64,000 nt of DNA from Homarus americanus. Its lineage: Eukaryota > Arthropoda > Malacostraca > Decapoda > Nephropidae. The notes below the pieces were generated by a model, which was not told the DNA's origin, did no database searches, and was given only the letters and a program-made list of their open reading frames with translations. The stretch spans positions 125,001-189,000 of the forward strand of contig NW_024735442.1 of the NCBI RefSeq assembly GCF_018991925.1, written 5' to 3'. The stretch's first letter is position 1; each line of letters starts with the position of its first letter. The position numbers and the translations under genes were made by a program. Positions 22,395 to 33,739 of the stretch are shown in pieces.

Positions 22395-23037
22395 GTAAGT
22401 AAGCATAGTAAGTTTACAAGTGACGCGGTGACAAGCGTGGCGGCTCCCCCTTACCTCTTCCTCTCCCCTGCTCCGTCTAGCCTCTTCTTGTCGCCCTGCT
22501 AATCCTTAATTGCCCTCTCGCATCGCCCACTAACCACTTTATTTGTGAGGATCAATTATCTGATTTCATTTTAATGCCCCTTTGCTGCATTAAACTAACG
22601 AGTGTGTGTTGTGACCTGGAGTTAAGACCAGAAGATGTTCAGGACTCGATGCTCACTTGTTCCCAGTTTGTTTACCGGAGTCTTAACTCATTACGACATG
22701 CTAAGGCGTCAGCTCAGGAAATTTACCCATTTTATAAACACACTAAACCTAAGTCTCCATCGGAAAGCCACACAAAAAAAGTGGAGAGCCAGGTAATCGG
22801 ATAGTGTTTTGTCGTATAGGTCGGCGTCGCATCAGACTGGGGGGCTGGATAGCGGCCGGGTGCCACTTCGGGAAGGAATCCAATGCTTTAACGTGCTAGA
22901 GAATCGCTATTTACGCCGGACTTTTAGAAACCTTTGGGATCAGATTCACCGTAACTGCGTGAAGTGAATACGAGACACAAAAAAACTTTAAGTTGAATAC
23001 CTTCCATGGAAGATGGTTGAGTGACCATCTACACGTT
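22395..23037. other. No gene supported
   Basis: Frames at 22574-22804 (+) and 22911-23105 (-) show no domain. A GC-richer patch lies at 22820-22870. Confidence 0.4.
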
Positions 23038-24030
23038 TTACAACACACCAGCAACATAAAACCACCACATAGGTTGGAACTGAGAGCTCGTAAGAACCCG
23101 AACACTGCTGCTGCTGCTGCTGCTCAGGTCTTTAAGTACAACTCTCTTTTGTGCAGTAACCAGGGATTGTGTTTTTGAAGAGCCAGAGGCCACCCATAGT
23201 GTGTGACAGTGTATCAGGTGTTGGTAAACAAGATCATGATAGATTTTTTTCATTGCTGTCAGAGTGAGTGACTGTCGATTGTGATACAGGATACAGCACT
23301 GTTTATTGACTGTACTGTGAATGGCTTGTATGTGGTTTCTCCAGTTAAGTTTCTCATCGACAAAAACTCCGAGGAATTTAGTATTCTGTTCGCGTTTGAG
23401 GACTATATTACCAAGGTACAGGTAGTTTGCAAATAAGTTGTATTTTATGAGTGTGCTGGCGTGGACTATGTCGTTTATATACAACAAAAACAGTACTGGA
23501 CCGAGATTGGAACCTTGGGGGACGCCATACAAGACTGGCGAGGAGTCAGATTGGTGATTATTATAGCAGACATACTGCCTCCTGTTGGACAGATAAGAGG
23601 TTAACCAATTGTGGGATAGCCCCCTAATGCCGTAATGTTCAAGCTTTGAAAGGGGGATGGTTTGGTCGACAGTATCGAAGGCTTTAGAGAGGTCCAAGAA
23701 TATACCGACTGTGAACTGCCTGTCATCAAAGGAATTTAAGATGTCATTAGTAAAGGATAGCAGAGCACTCTCAATCGACCTTCTAGTTCTAAATCCAAAC
23801 TGGGGGTCTGTAAAGATGTTATTGGCATTGCAGAAGGCATTTAGTCTACTACATGCTAGCTTCTCCATTATCTTACCCAAGGCTGGGAGGACTGATATGG
23901 GGCGGTAATTCTTGAAGAGACCTTTGTCCCCAGGTTTATTTTTATGCTGGGTAAACTTTAGCAATTTTCAGTTTATCCGGAAAGACACCACTAGTGAAGG
24001 AGGAGTTACAAAACACAGAAAATATTCTAT
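23038..24030 (-). mobile_element. LINE reverse transcriptase relic, family shared with 57.7 kb
   Basis: The minus-strand frame (308 residues, 23038-23964) contains KNYRPISVLPALGKIMEKL, QFGFRTRRSIESALLSF, GIFLDLSKAFDTVDQ (motif A) and YGVPQGSNLGPVLFLLYIND. It extends upstream in another frame to about 24030 (NSSFTSGVFPDKLKIAK). The protein then passes from NLFA directly to YLYLGN. The sister copy at 58.48-58.66 kb has F-A-D-D and about 180 nt in between, so the catalytic motif C was deleted here. The end runs into a TGC repeat (23105-23126) that adds a poly-Ser tail. The element is dead; the CR1/Jockey/L2 group is likely but the clade is not fixed. Confidence 0.9.
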
Positions 24031-24333
24031 AGCCCTAAAGCTCCCCCCCCCTTACTTGTACTGTACGTAAATATAGCGGATGTGAGTATATACATGTGTA
24101 CATCCACTGGCAGGTGTTTGTACAGACGGGAAATGAGAGAAAAAACGAAGCGTACAGGCAGGTAGTTGGCACAAGTGACCTGCATTAATTAAGCTTATTT
24201 ATGTCAAGCGTTTAACATACTTTCACCTTCGTTTACTTGGAAACTGTGTGTGTGTGTGTGACGCAAACGATTAGCAGACCAGATATACCTTTAGACAAAT
24301 TATTAGACTGAAATTGAATAAACACCATTAAGA
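24031..24333. other. No gene seen
   Basis: Unique sequence with a C9 run at about 24043 and a short GT run at about 24246. Confidence 0.5.
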
Positions 24334-25318
24334 TTGTCAGTCACTTCACTAATACTGTCACATCACCACACCACTCAGAATGTCAGTCACACCACTAATA
24401 CTGTCACATCACCACACCAGTCAGACTGTCAGTCACACCACTATTACTGTCACATCACCACACCACTCAGACTGTCAGTCACACCACTAATAATGTCACA
24501 TCACCACACCACTCAGACTGTCAGTCACACCACTAATACTGTCACATCACCACACCACTCAGACTGTCAGTCACACCACTAATACTGTCACATCACCACA
24601 CCACTCAGAATGTCAGTCACACCACTAATACTGTCACATCACCACACCACTCAGACTGTCAGTCACACCAATAATACTGTCACATCACCACACCACTCAG
24701 AATGTCAGTCACACCACTAATACTGTCATATCACCACACCACTCAGACTGTCAGTCACATCACCACACCACTCAGACTGTCACACCACCCAAAAAGTCAG
24801 TCACACCACTAATACTGTCAGTCACATCACCACACCACTCAGATTGTCAGTCACAACACTAATACTGTCACATCACCACACCACCCAAACTGTCAGTCAC
24901 ACCACTAATACTGTCAGTCACATCACCGCACCATTCAAAGTATCAGTCACACCATTAATACTGTCACATCACTACACCACTCAGACTGTCAGTCACATCA
25001 CCAAGCCACTAATACTGTTAGCCACACCACTAATTCTGTCAGCCACATCACCACACCACTCAGACTTTGAGCCACACTATGACTGTCAGCTACATCAATA
25101 AGACTGTCAACTACACAACTAAGACTGTGTGCCACACCGCTGAGACTATTAGCGACTGTCAGTCGTATCACTCAGACTGTCAGCCACACCACTCAGACTG
25201 TAAGGTATATCATTAAGACTGTCAGCCACACCACTAAAATTGTTAGTCCCATCACATTACTCAAACTATCAGCCAAACTACTAAGACTGTCAGCCACAAC
25301 ACCACACGCCCTTACAGA
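24334..25318. repeat. 46-bp minisatellite decaying to the right
   Basis: The unit is cagtcacaccactaatactg followed by tcacatcaccacaccactcagactgt-like sequence. About ten good copies lie to about 24780. Shorter diverged units (gactgtcagccacaccacta) continue to 25318. The His/Thr/Ser-rich frames are translations of it. Confidence 0.95.
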
Positions 25319-25335
25319 AGCGAACACTTATACGG

Positions 25336-25373
<38 letters not shown>
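25336..25373. repeat. (CA)n microsatellite
   Basis: About 18 CA units. Confidence 0.95.
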
Positions 25374-25377
<4 letters not shown>

Positions 25378-25495
25378 TATAAACCCCCTAAACCTCTCTA
25401 ATTTCAAGAGGTAAATCAAAATCAATGTCATCCTTCATCACTAGTGTTAATTCCTGGTCGAGAAGGACCACTGAGAGCTGTTAGTTTCTCAGCTC

Positions 25496-25551
25496 TCACG
25501 TATCAAGCGGCGGCGTCTCAGAGGAGGAGGGGGCGGACGAGCTGCTGCCGC

Positions 25552-25586
<35 letters not shown>

Positions 25587-25636
25587 CTTGGTGGTGGCGG
25601 CGCTGGCGACGGAGGCGGCGACGGAGGCGGCGACGG
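25496..25636. repeat. (CTG)n and (GGCGAC)n trinucleotide tract
   Basis: CTG units lie at about 25551-25583, followed by ggcggcgacggaggcggcga repeats. Read on the minus strand, the LINE frame continues into this tract as a Pro-rich then poly-Ser stretch. Confidence 0.9.
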
Positions 25637-26325
25637 TTTATCATATTGTTTTTCCAATCCTTTCAAGTTATTGGTCAGCCACGACTTAGAACTATGCAAT
25701 AATGATGACGTTACTGCAGAATCAAATAATTTTTCTTGTATACAAATGGCATTTGGGTGTTGGCTGCACAAAATATGGAAAGCTTATTGACTGTGGCTTC
25801 ACTTGCTGACTGGTGCAAAGACAGTACACTATCCATTTTTCCAGAGTCGGTGAACCAAGCCCCGAGGTACAAGTACCTGAGAGTATAGCTCACATCAATT
25901 CCCTCTATCGTCAGACAGAGGGCCGTTGACTACAAAAAAAGAAATTCTTTGCGTTTATCACCATTCCATAGCCTTTACAGTATTGAAATACAATGCTGAG
26001 CTTCTTTTTACACATCTCCCTATTTGTTGCCAGTATTACAGCATCATCCATCACTAGTAAACCATGTAAGTTACCCATTTTAATCATATGATCAATATAT
26101 ATAATAAACAATAAACAGCTCGTCCGAGCTCCCTGGAGGACCCCGATAGACGCATCAACTATTGCAGCTTTTAAGACATTTTTTGTATAAATATACATGA
26201 ACTTTATCGCTTTTAACATTACTTTTCCTCATCCTGAACTCTTAAGGTGGTCTATCAGCTTTCTACGAGGGACTCTGTCATTAGCTTTACTAAAATCTAT
26301 AAAAAGCGCATATAACATAACTTTT
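25637..26325 (-). mobile_element. LINE reverse transcriptase relic with xMDD motif
   Basis: In minus orientation, starting near 26320, frames read LYALFIDFSKANDRVPRRKL (motif A, with Tyr changed to Asn after KA), GVLQGARTSCLLFIIYID, GLLVMDDAVILATNREM (motif C as M-D-D), YGMVINAKN, then LRYLYLGAWFTDSGKMDSVL and FDSAVTSSLLHSSKSWLTNN. The pieces lie in at least three frames with frameshifts near 26230, 25935 and 25770. The arrangement is a standard LINE palm-to-thumb order. The clade is not assigned. 5'-truncated and dead. Confidence 0.85.
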
Positions 26326-26334
26326 TATAAACAT

Positions 26335-26470
26335 ACACACAGTGAGGCGTGAAGGAGTGACTTCCTCCCGCCCACCTCATTGCCTCGCTACTCCCACACA
26401 CCCCCCACTGCTGTCTCACTACTGTCACACCCCCCTCACTGCTGCCACACTACCTCAGTGTAGCGAGGTA
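26335..26470. repeat. Short CTGCC/CACTCACCTCA-type tandem repeat
   Basis: Words cactgctgtctcactactgt and ctcactgctgccacactacc repeat about four times. The same words build the array at 28.19 kb. Confidence 0.7.
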
Positions 26471-26489
26471 CAGCCCGCATTATGGTACT

Positions 26490-28170
26490 AATATTAGAAT
26501 TGTTAAAACAATGTAGTACCTAGGCTATGTAAGATCTCTGATAGATTACCACACACCAGCCCTGGTCCTTCGTGACGGGAAAGACATTGAAAAGCACGAA
26601 AAAATGCAAAATAAAACCCTCAGAATTATCCTAGGTTGCCCCATGAGCACACGAGGAAAGAACTAGGTATACCCATGGCAAAGATAGAATAATTGAAGTC
26701 AACCTGATGATAGCCCTGAGGCTTTTGCGTGGTGATCCTGATAAAATTCTTTCCTTAAAATTGCTTATGAATCTAAATGGCCCCAAACTACAGCGACACA
26801 TATGAAGATGTTTGGACTGGACCATCTGTATAAATTTGAGACAACAGCACTTCCTGCCACCCTGACGGACAGTTCCCTTCGATATCAAAATACCGACACA
26901 TCCTCCTAAAATATTAATTATACAGAACATTTATCTCCAACACACTGCCAAAGTGAGAGCTCTTGAACACATACACACTCTACAGACTGATGATAACATC
27001 ACACAGACCATCTACACTGATGGATCTCTTAACACCGCCTGTGGGAGGGCTGGAAGTGCTATCGTTGTGACTCAGCCTAACGGTAATGCAATTGAAAAAG
27101 AGTTAGAATTAACAACTGGGCATCCACTCCACAAACTGAATTAGTTGCTATACTCACAGCTATTAAATTTATTGAAACCACTGTCACTGACAGTCTCATC
27201 ATCACTGACTCTTTATCCTCACTACTTGCCCTTGACACCATCATCTCAAGTTGCCACGCGCTTGTCTCTGAAGCCAGACACAAATATGCGTACCTTGTTA
27301 AACGGGGTGTCAAGATCAAGCTGTTGTGGATCCCCTCTCACATAGGCCTCAAAGAACATGACAGAGTTGATGCCCTCGCCAAACTCGCGTCTAACAAAGA
27401 CACTGTTGAATACAATATGGGTCTGTTAAAAAAAAATAAAATAAAAAACTAAAACCGTAATTAGGAAGGAACTTTTTGATGAATTTGACGCAAGCAGACA
27501 AGTGCAAACAGGCACTAGTCAATCCATTGTTTAACATGATGAGATGTATCAAGTGAAACATGTATATGGAGCAAGTAACAAGTTCACTTGATTACAAGTT
27601 GTTGTCACCGCTAGACTAAGGTTAGGATATAAGTACCTCTGGCAGTATGTTGCTCAAGCAGAGGTAAACAAGACTAAATGTAAAGTGTGTTGCCAGACAT
27701 ATGGCCACACACTCGAACACTACGTCCTCGACTGTGTGAAGATAGAACCTTTTAGGAACAGGTCCAAGCACACTGTGTGTGAAATGGCACAACACTTCAT
27801 CTCTAATGGAAAGAGAGCCGACATATTAAGATTGTATCCACTTTTTTGCACGTAGCAGATATATCAGTTCCCATGTATAGAACCAAACACACAATGTGCA
27901 TGAATACCTCTCACGCCAAAGTGAAAAACACAGTGTACGGCCAGGCATATTGCGTCACACTCCTGTACACTTGCGAATAAGTTACCCTTTATGTACAGAA
28001 CTAAACAAAGAATTTATTTTAAATACTCTCACTTATAATGCCACAATATCTTGCCCTCTGGGTTTAGTTATACTGACCCTTTGTGAACTCTACTCTGTAA
28101 TCCTTTTGCGCTGCCGCTCACAGGATGAGTATGAGGTGCACAATAAACTAGCCGTTGTAAGTGTCAAAAT
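26490..28170 (+). mobile_element. I-superfamily LINE relic: RT thumb, RNase H, CCHC tail
   Basis: About 26495-26665 reads RSLIDYHTPALVLRDG and KTLRIILGCPMSTRG, the RT C-terminal region typical of I-type elements. About 26953-27420 encodes RNase H in two frames: IYTDGSLN (first Asp), TELVA (Glu), SLIITDSLSSLLALD (second Asp), then WIPSHIGLKEHDRVDALAK (final His/Asp region). A zinc motif, CKVCCQTYGHTLEHYVLDC, lies at 27679-27735. The 3' UTR ends with gcacaataaactagcc near 28150 and an aaatcaaatcaa tail. An extra poly-A-like insertion (about 27428-27450) breaks the frame. No 5' half is present. RNase H inside ORF2 is a feature of the I group. Confidence 0.88.
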
Positions 28171-28189
28171 TAAATCAAATCAATCGCTG

Positions 28190-28487
28190 CTGCCTCACTA
28201 CCGCCACACTCACCTCACAACTGCCGCACTAAAGCCATTCTACTGCCACAATCACCTCACTGCTACCACACTACTGCCACACTTCTGCCACATTCACCTC
28301 ACTACTGCCACACTCACCTCACAACTGCCGCACTAAAGCCATTCTACTGCCACAATCACCTCACTGCTACCACACTACTGCCACACTTCTGCCACATTCA
28401 CCTCACTGCTGCCACACTACTGACACGCTCCCCTCACTGCTACCACACTACTGCCACACTCACCTCACTGGTGCCACACTCACCTCA
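28190..28487. repeat. CTGCCACACTCACCTCA minisatellite with about 105-bp duplication
   Basis: Short units of actgccacactcacctcact type repeat. A block from about 28205 to 28295 returns almost exactly at about 28310-28400. Confidence 0.9.
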
Positions 28488-28512
28488 ATTAGGTTAGGTT
28501 AGGTTAGGTTTG
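28488..28512. repeat. Interstitial (TTAGG)4
   Basis: Pure ttaggttaggttaggttagg. Confidence 0.9.
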
Positions 28513-29797
28513 TTCTTGGGGTCTGTTTTATGAGTCAAATTTTCACACTCGTTCCCTATAAGAATATATACAGTATAGTATATCATAGGCGGCCAAACAA
28601 ACACATGTATCAAGAACCCAACAAAAACAACAACACCCAGCATTGTATATTGTATCATCATCGTTTTCCAGGAAATGTTGTTGATGCCAGAACATAATAT
28701 TATAATTATGAGGGGGAAAATATCATCACTCTCTCGTCATAATTCAAGCCGCCATATTTATGCTGGAGACTAAGTTATAGTGTGTTCTCTGTTCAACTTA
28801 ACACTCTACAAGAACAAGGATCCCTATAACTTGTTCATCTTAAAAATTCACTATTAAAGAACACATATTCAGGAAAGTTTTAGGATTGACTGAGGCCAAC
28901 TGGGCTTGAGGGGTAAATGTGTCGTAAAGCATTGAAGACTTTTGCCATGTTAAAATTATGTGTATTTAACTTTCAATATTATCTTGTTTAGTATTGTAGA
29001 CTATCATATAAACGTCCTAGTGTGAGCTGCAAACACTTTGAAGCATTAGCCGATTGAAAATTTACGCCAAAATGGACTCTGTCAAAGATTGCATCAAATT
29101 TATTACTGCAGTCGTAACTAAAGCTTGAAGAGGTCGATATTTTTACTCCACCCTGAACACTATATCAAAGAATCCACCGGTTCATCTGCTCACTGCTGAC
29201 CAAACAATAGTGAGAAACAAATTATAAACAAAACACCCGGAGGTGCATTAATTTCTACTCAACAAAAGAATGAAGACACAACCCTAACCTGATGAAGATT
29301 GTCCTCGGTCTCTCGTGGTCTAAACAGCAGTGACGACACACACCAACTCTGGCAGGAAGTTTACACTGAGCCAAGGTTAGTCTAGACGTGGTCGAGCTCA
29401 GACGTCTACACCCAAACATCCCCCTAGCGGACCACCACAAACTCTCGCAACGCTGCTACCATCCAGCTAGAAAGTATGAGGTCGCCAGTCTTTATCAGTT
29501 TTACTAAATGATTTCAAATAACTCGTTTATTACTTCTAGGAGTCGTCATTGTTGCGAGATTTTGGCGCTAGTGAAGTCAATATTTCCTGAGACTTTTGTG
29601 TGGTAAATTATCTGGCTTAATACTGTGCACTGATCTCCCTTTTGCACTGTTGACATTTCCATACGTGTAACTATCACCTGTAGCTGCAGTTCCTTCGTTT
29701 CCGAGTGAATTAAACCCAAATTAACCTCAGGTGTAGCGATAATTTTCGGTTATAAATAAATACGGATGATGACAACAAAAAATAAGTAAAGTAAACA
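28513..29797. other. AT-rich unique stretch, no gene supported
   Basis: No domain or repeat is recognised. A minus-strand frame at 29255-29440 is more GC-rich than its surroundings but has no other support. Confidence 0.45.
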
Positions 29798-30286
29798 TTA
29801 GGAGACACTGACAACGACACGTGGAGAGCAACAAACGAGCCAGAGTAAGTCACCAGCAACGAACACCGCCGCCACCGTACAGGCAGGCAGGCAGGCGTCG
29901 AAGCTAACTTTATTACCTTGGACAGTCACATATCTTCCTCTCTTTATTTCTGAAGATATATAATAACTGGAGTTCCTGGTACGACATGAGATCTCTGGCG
30001 GCGGAGGACAACAACACCCTCTTGTCTGGAAGTGGAGGGAGAAGACGTATGTGCGAAATAGTTCCTTTAATTGTTGATAACGTTGATGTATTGAGTGGAA
30101 GTGCGGGTTCTTCTCACCAGTTGCAGGTGCTGTGATGAGGAGGAGGAGGAGGAGATAGAGGGGGGGGGGGTTAGTTGCTGAAGCCACTTCCATACATTCA
30201 CTAACAACAGGAAACAGGTTGCTCACTACACAGCTTTTCAACAATTGCCGGATCAACGCCAGGTCAACGTCAGGTATAGCACTCAA
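29798..30286 (-). other. 162-residue minus-strand frame, unidentified
   Basis: The frame starts at an ATG, with a hydrophobic run (PPLYLLLLLLITAPATG, about residues 41-57) produced partly by a GGA/GGG simple repeat at 30138-30170. A Cys/Pro-rich middle and a Val-rich end follow. No domain is recognised. Codon use is not clearly biased. It could be a chance frame in a GC-richer patch or part of an exon. I do not call a gene. Confidence 0.2.
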
Positions 30287-30289
30287 CCT

Positions 30290-30800
30290 AAACTATAAAT
30301 GTTACGTAATTTGACGATAAGTGTTACGTAATTAGTTTTTGAAACTCAGATTACATAATTAACATTTTTATGCCTCAAAAATTAATTAAGCTCCATTAAC
30401 CAGTTGAGGACGAGCTCACACCTAACCTCACCTTCATTTGTCAATTTCCACTAATAAAATGTTATTTGCGATGACAGCTCTATCACTGTCCATAAACATG
30501 TAGGTCAGTTATATTTGTTAGTCTTTTTTAGACATCAAAAACTGTTATGATTCGGCACTTTTCTTTTAAAATATTAAATGTTCTTGTGAAATAAAACCAA
30601 AAAATTCTTAGCTTTTAACAGGAATCAGTGAACGATACTTAAAGACGCTGGTCACTCAAGCATCGTAATACCTGCTTAAAGCAAACATACGATCAGCAGC
30701 TAGAAACAAGTTTAAGAAGTACTGAGCTATGTTGTTGGTTGTGAGAGACGAGACGGTGTAGCCTTGAGGAGTCTCCCACCTACCTCAAGAATGTTAACTT
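30290..30800 (+). repeat. Dispersed AT-rich repeat, copy 1 (pair with 33.74 kb)
   Basis: The left edge (gtgttacgtaattag, then gaaactcagattaca) and right edge (ttgtgagagacgag, then ggagtctcccacctacc) resemble the edges of 33740-34250 in the same order and at a similar distance of about 500 bp. The middle is too diverged to align by eye. Confidence 0.45.
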
Positions 30801-30924
30801 ATTCGAGTACCTGATATATACCTTTTTTTTTTCTTACAAATTTAAGTGTAGACGCATCCAGCTTGTTGGTGTAAGATGCGTCTCCTCGTTGTTGTTGTTG
30901 TTGTTATAATGCCTTTACCTCGCT

Positions 30925-31000
30925 GTAACAACTAAGGTCTTTAAGCACACATCCGAGGTTAGCTTATACACTAGGCACCAACAATTAAAAATTAGGCGCA
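30925..31000 (+). repeat. Dispersed motif AACTAAGGTCTTTAA, copy 1
   Basis: The order aactaaggtctttaagcaca, then gaggttag, then acactag and caacaattaaaaatta matches segments at 39.03 and 51.22 kb in the same orientation. It is preceded by a gtt trinucleotide run (30888-30905). Confidence 0.6.
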
Positions 31001-31330
31001 TCCAATTTTCTCTAAAGTAATGAATAGAATCTTCCTGTTTTCCCCACCACCATATATGAGTGACACTACCTAACCATCCCTGCTTCTTCTATAATGAAAT
31101 CTTAGAAGCAGACTCCATGTTAAAGATGGTCTCCGGTGAGTAGCAACAGAACAGCACCGAAAATGAAAAATTTGGTCACGAATAAAAATACCAACCATCT
31201 CAGTGGCGACGATGAGAGAGGATTTGGTCATCATAATCAAAGGATTATATTGTACTCAAGAGGTTGTCATCGTACTCAAGAAGTTAGGAGTGCTAGTATT
31301 AACTATATTAAAACAAAGTTTATTTTTATG
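31001..31330. other. No gene seen
   Basis: AT-rich unique sequence. Confidence 0.5.
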
Positions 31331-31470
31331 TAAGCAGGGCACAAGTCAATGTATATTTTGATAATGTATCTGTCTATTTTGTGAGTCTCAAGTTGCACTT
31401 ATCTGTCTTCTATACCCACTAACCCCAGTTCCTCGGTTTTCTGGTTTAATAAATACTTAATCATGAATAA
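31331..31470 (+). mobile_element. Retroposon-like 3' tail
   Basis: The series gttgcacttatctgtcttct, ggttttctggtttaataaat resembles the poly(A)-signal tails at 3.84, 20.75 and 48.9 kb. No coding part is visible upstream. Confidence 0.35.
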
Positions 31471-31959
31471 GGTGTTTAACTTTAGTGTTGGGTCACAATA
31501 GAAACAAAAAAAGTTGGGAAGCACATGTCTGAGAGAGCTCCTCGCTACACTTCCTCCTTCATGTGAAACTCATAAGAAAATACCGAAGACATTAAACACA
31601 ATCCCACAAAGTAAGATCGAACAGTGACTTGACAGCTCGTACGATAAATCCTCGACATAAACCACCTCGTTCTGACTGTAACAAATACTAGCGAATTCTT
31701 GTGGCTCTTTGTAGTCAAAACAGTTCTTACACCACTGAATAAAAGAAGCAGATTACCCGGTATAAAAGCATACTCGTATTTGAGTTACAGTAACGCCGCC
31801 ACAATATACTAAAAACAGGCAGGGAAGATTTGTACTTAATTTCCAAATAAATGTTGTTTACCGTATAAGTTGACTTAGATAACTTACTGGATATAAGCAT
31901 CTGATAGTATTCTCGGCTGTTCTTGATCAAATGTTCTTACTGTTTATTGTTGTTGCATA
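31471..31959. other. No gene seen
   Basis: Unique AT-rich DNA. The minus-strand frame at 31727-31930 is unsupported. Confidence 0.5.
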
Positions 31960-32041
31960 CCTACTACACTGTCTAGGTATATTGGATATTGTATACCTCC
32001 ACTCTACACCTACAAACACATGCCAAACCAATTATAAACTT

Positions 32042-32072
<31 letters not shown>
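31960..32072 (+). mobile_element. Retroposon-like tail ending in (ATT)n
   Basis: cataccta, tatacctccactc and ccaaaccaattataaacttg run into about ten ATT units (32042-32071). It resembles the 17.3-17.4 kb tail, which ends in CTAT. Confidence 0.5.
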
Positions 32073-33540
32073 GCCGTTAAAGTACAGAAATACACTTAGT
32101 AATTACCTTCCCCGTGTCCTTACTTCATCTTCCCTCTCACACACCTTCCCACACCGCCACAGTAAAATAAGATCCACAACCTTATAACATTTTAATGCTT
32201 ATACAACCTTCGAAAACTCTACTAAATAAAAACAAAATCAATGTTGGTGTCGGAAGTTCTCATGTTGGTCGATATAATTCACCATCAATATCTTGTTTAA
32301 ATTCGTGGTGTCATTAGTTGAACTAGACTCTTGATGTGAACATTTGAATTGCATTATTGTCCTATAATATGTCAAGGCCCGTTATTTGGTATACTAATTT
32401 CCCTTCCTGGAGCCGTTTAGCTAACTTGACTACCAGGATAAGTATATACGTTCGGTATGAAGCCAAGGCTACGACTTCCATCGAGTCAGCAGTAGGGGTG
32501 GGGTAGAGGGTGCATCGAAACTATGGCGCGTGAGTGTACATTTGATATTACTTTACCATTAACTTTTAGTCCTTCATTTCACTTATATCTTCTCTAAGAA
32601 TTCTGAATTGTTTTACTCCCTGTCTAACTGTAAACCAATTAATAAGTTCATGTAATGAAAAAACAAAAACAAAAAAGCAACAAAATATAGATGAGAATTG
32701 TGAAGAATAAGCAAGTGTGGGGGGACGTGTGTATTTGGTGTTGCAGTTGTTGCTCTCACCTCCTACTTGTGTCCTGCACTGCTCATCCAATATTTATTTA
32801 ATTATTCTTTTGTATTCTTTATGGTTCCTGTATTCTTGATCCAACACACACAAGCAGGGAAGAAGTAAAGGTAAGAGAAGTAAAAACAAACAAAACAAAG
32901 AAAACTCATTAATATTGATGCTTGAGCAAGAAAAAAGAATGACCAGAATAATTACTGCTGACAAAGCTTGCCACATCCGCCGCCACCACAGCTGCCGGCG
33001 CTACCGTCGCGGCTACACACGGAAACATTAACATCAGTGTGAGGTGGATGAAATTAATCAGACCTCTAGACCGGATGATGAATGTTGTTTAGTGTTTCAC
33101 TGTTGTTGACGACTCGTACTGTGCAAACACCACCATAATTCACCTGCCTGGAAGCGCGGGGTGAGCAGATGGCGCCAAGAATCACGAACCAGGATTAGAT
33201 GACGTAGCTGTTGAAGTACAGAAATACACAACAGCATAAAGTAGAAACTAGCCCAAGGGTGAAAAGAACGGTTTCCTTTCAGTTGTCTAGCAACACACAA
33301 GACAACTGGAGTACAACGTGACCCTCTGGAGGGAGGCAACCAAAGTCTCTTATCTGGAGCAGCAAAGAACAGGTAGAAAGACATAGGTGTGTATGGTATA
33401 CTGTAGAGTCTTTAACTGGACAACTTTATGCTGGGAATGGAGAAAAACACTACTAGTGCGAGTGTCTGTGAGTGTACATTACCGTATAGCAACACCGTCT
33501 CAGACACACACACACACAAACCTTATCACTGTTCCTTCTT
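32073..33540. other. AT-rich unique stretch with a GC-richer island
   Basis: No gene is supported. 32970-33380 is less AT-rich and contains a 95-residue minus-strand frame (33097-33384) with no recognised domain. A short CA run lies at 33503-33517. Confidence 0.45.
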
Positions 33541-33646
33541 TCATGACCCACCCACCCCATGTCTTTGTATGTAGTAAGTCATTTTTGTCCAATGTATATT
33601 TTCAACCTTCGGGCTGCCGAACTTTTTCAATAAACCGTTAATTATG

Positions 33647-33733
<87 letters not shown>

Positions 33734-33735
33734 TT
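33541..33735 (+). mobile_element. Retroposon-like tail ending in a long (ATT)n
   Basis: tatattttcaaccttcgggc followed by ttcaataaaccgtt leads into about 29 ATT units (33646-33734). A related tail (ccaatcttcgggtttaataa) lies at about 44.89 kb. This supports the idea that ATT repeats seed at element 3' ends. Confidence 0.6.
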
Positions 33736-33739
33736 TAAC

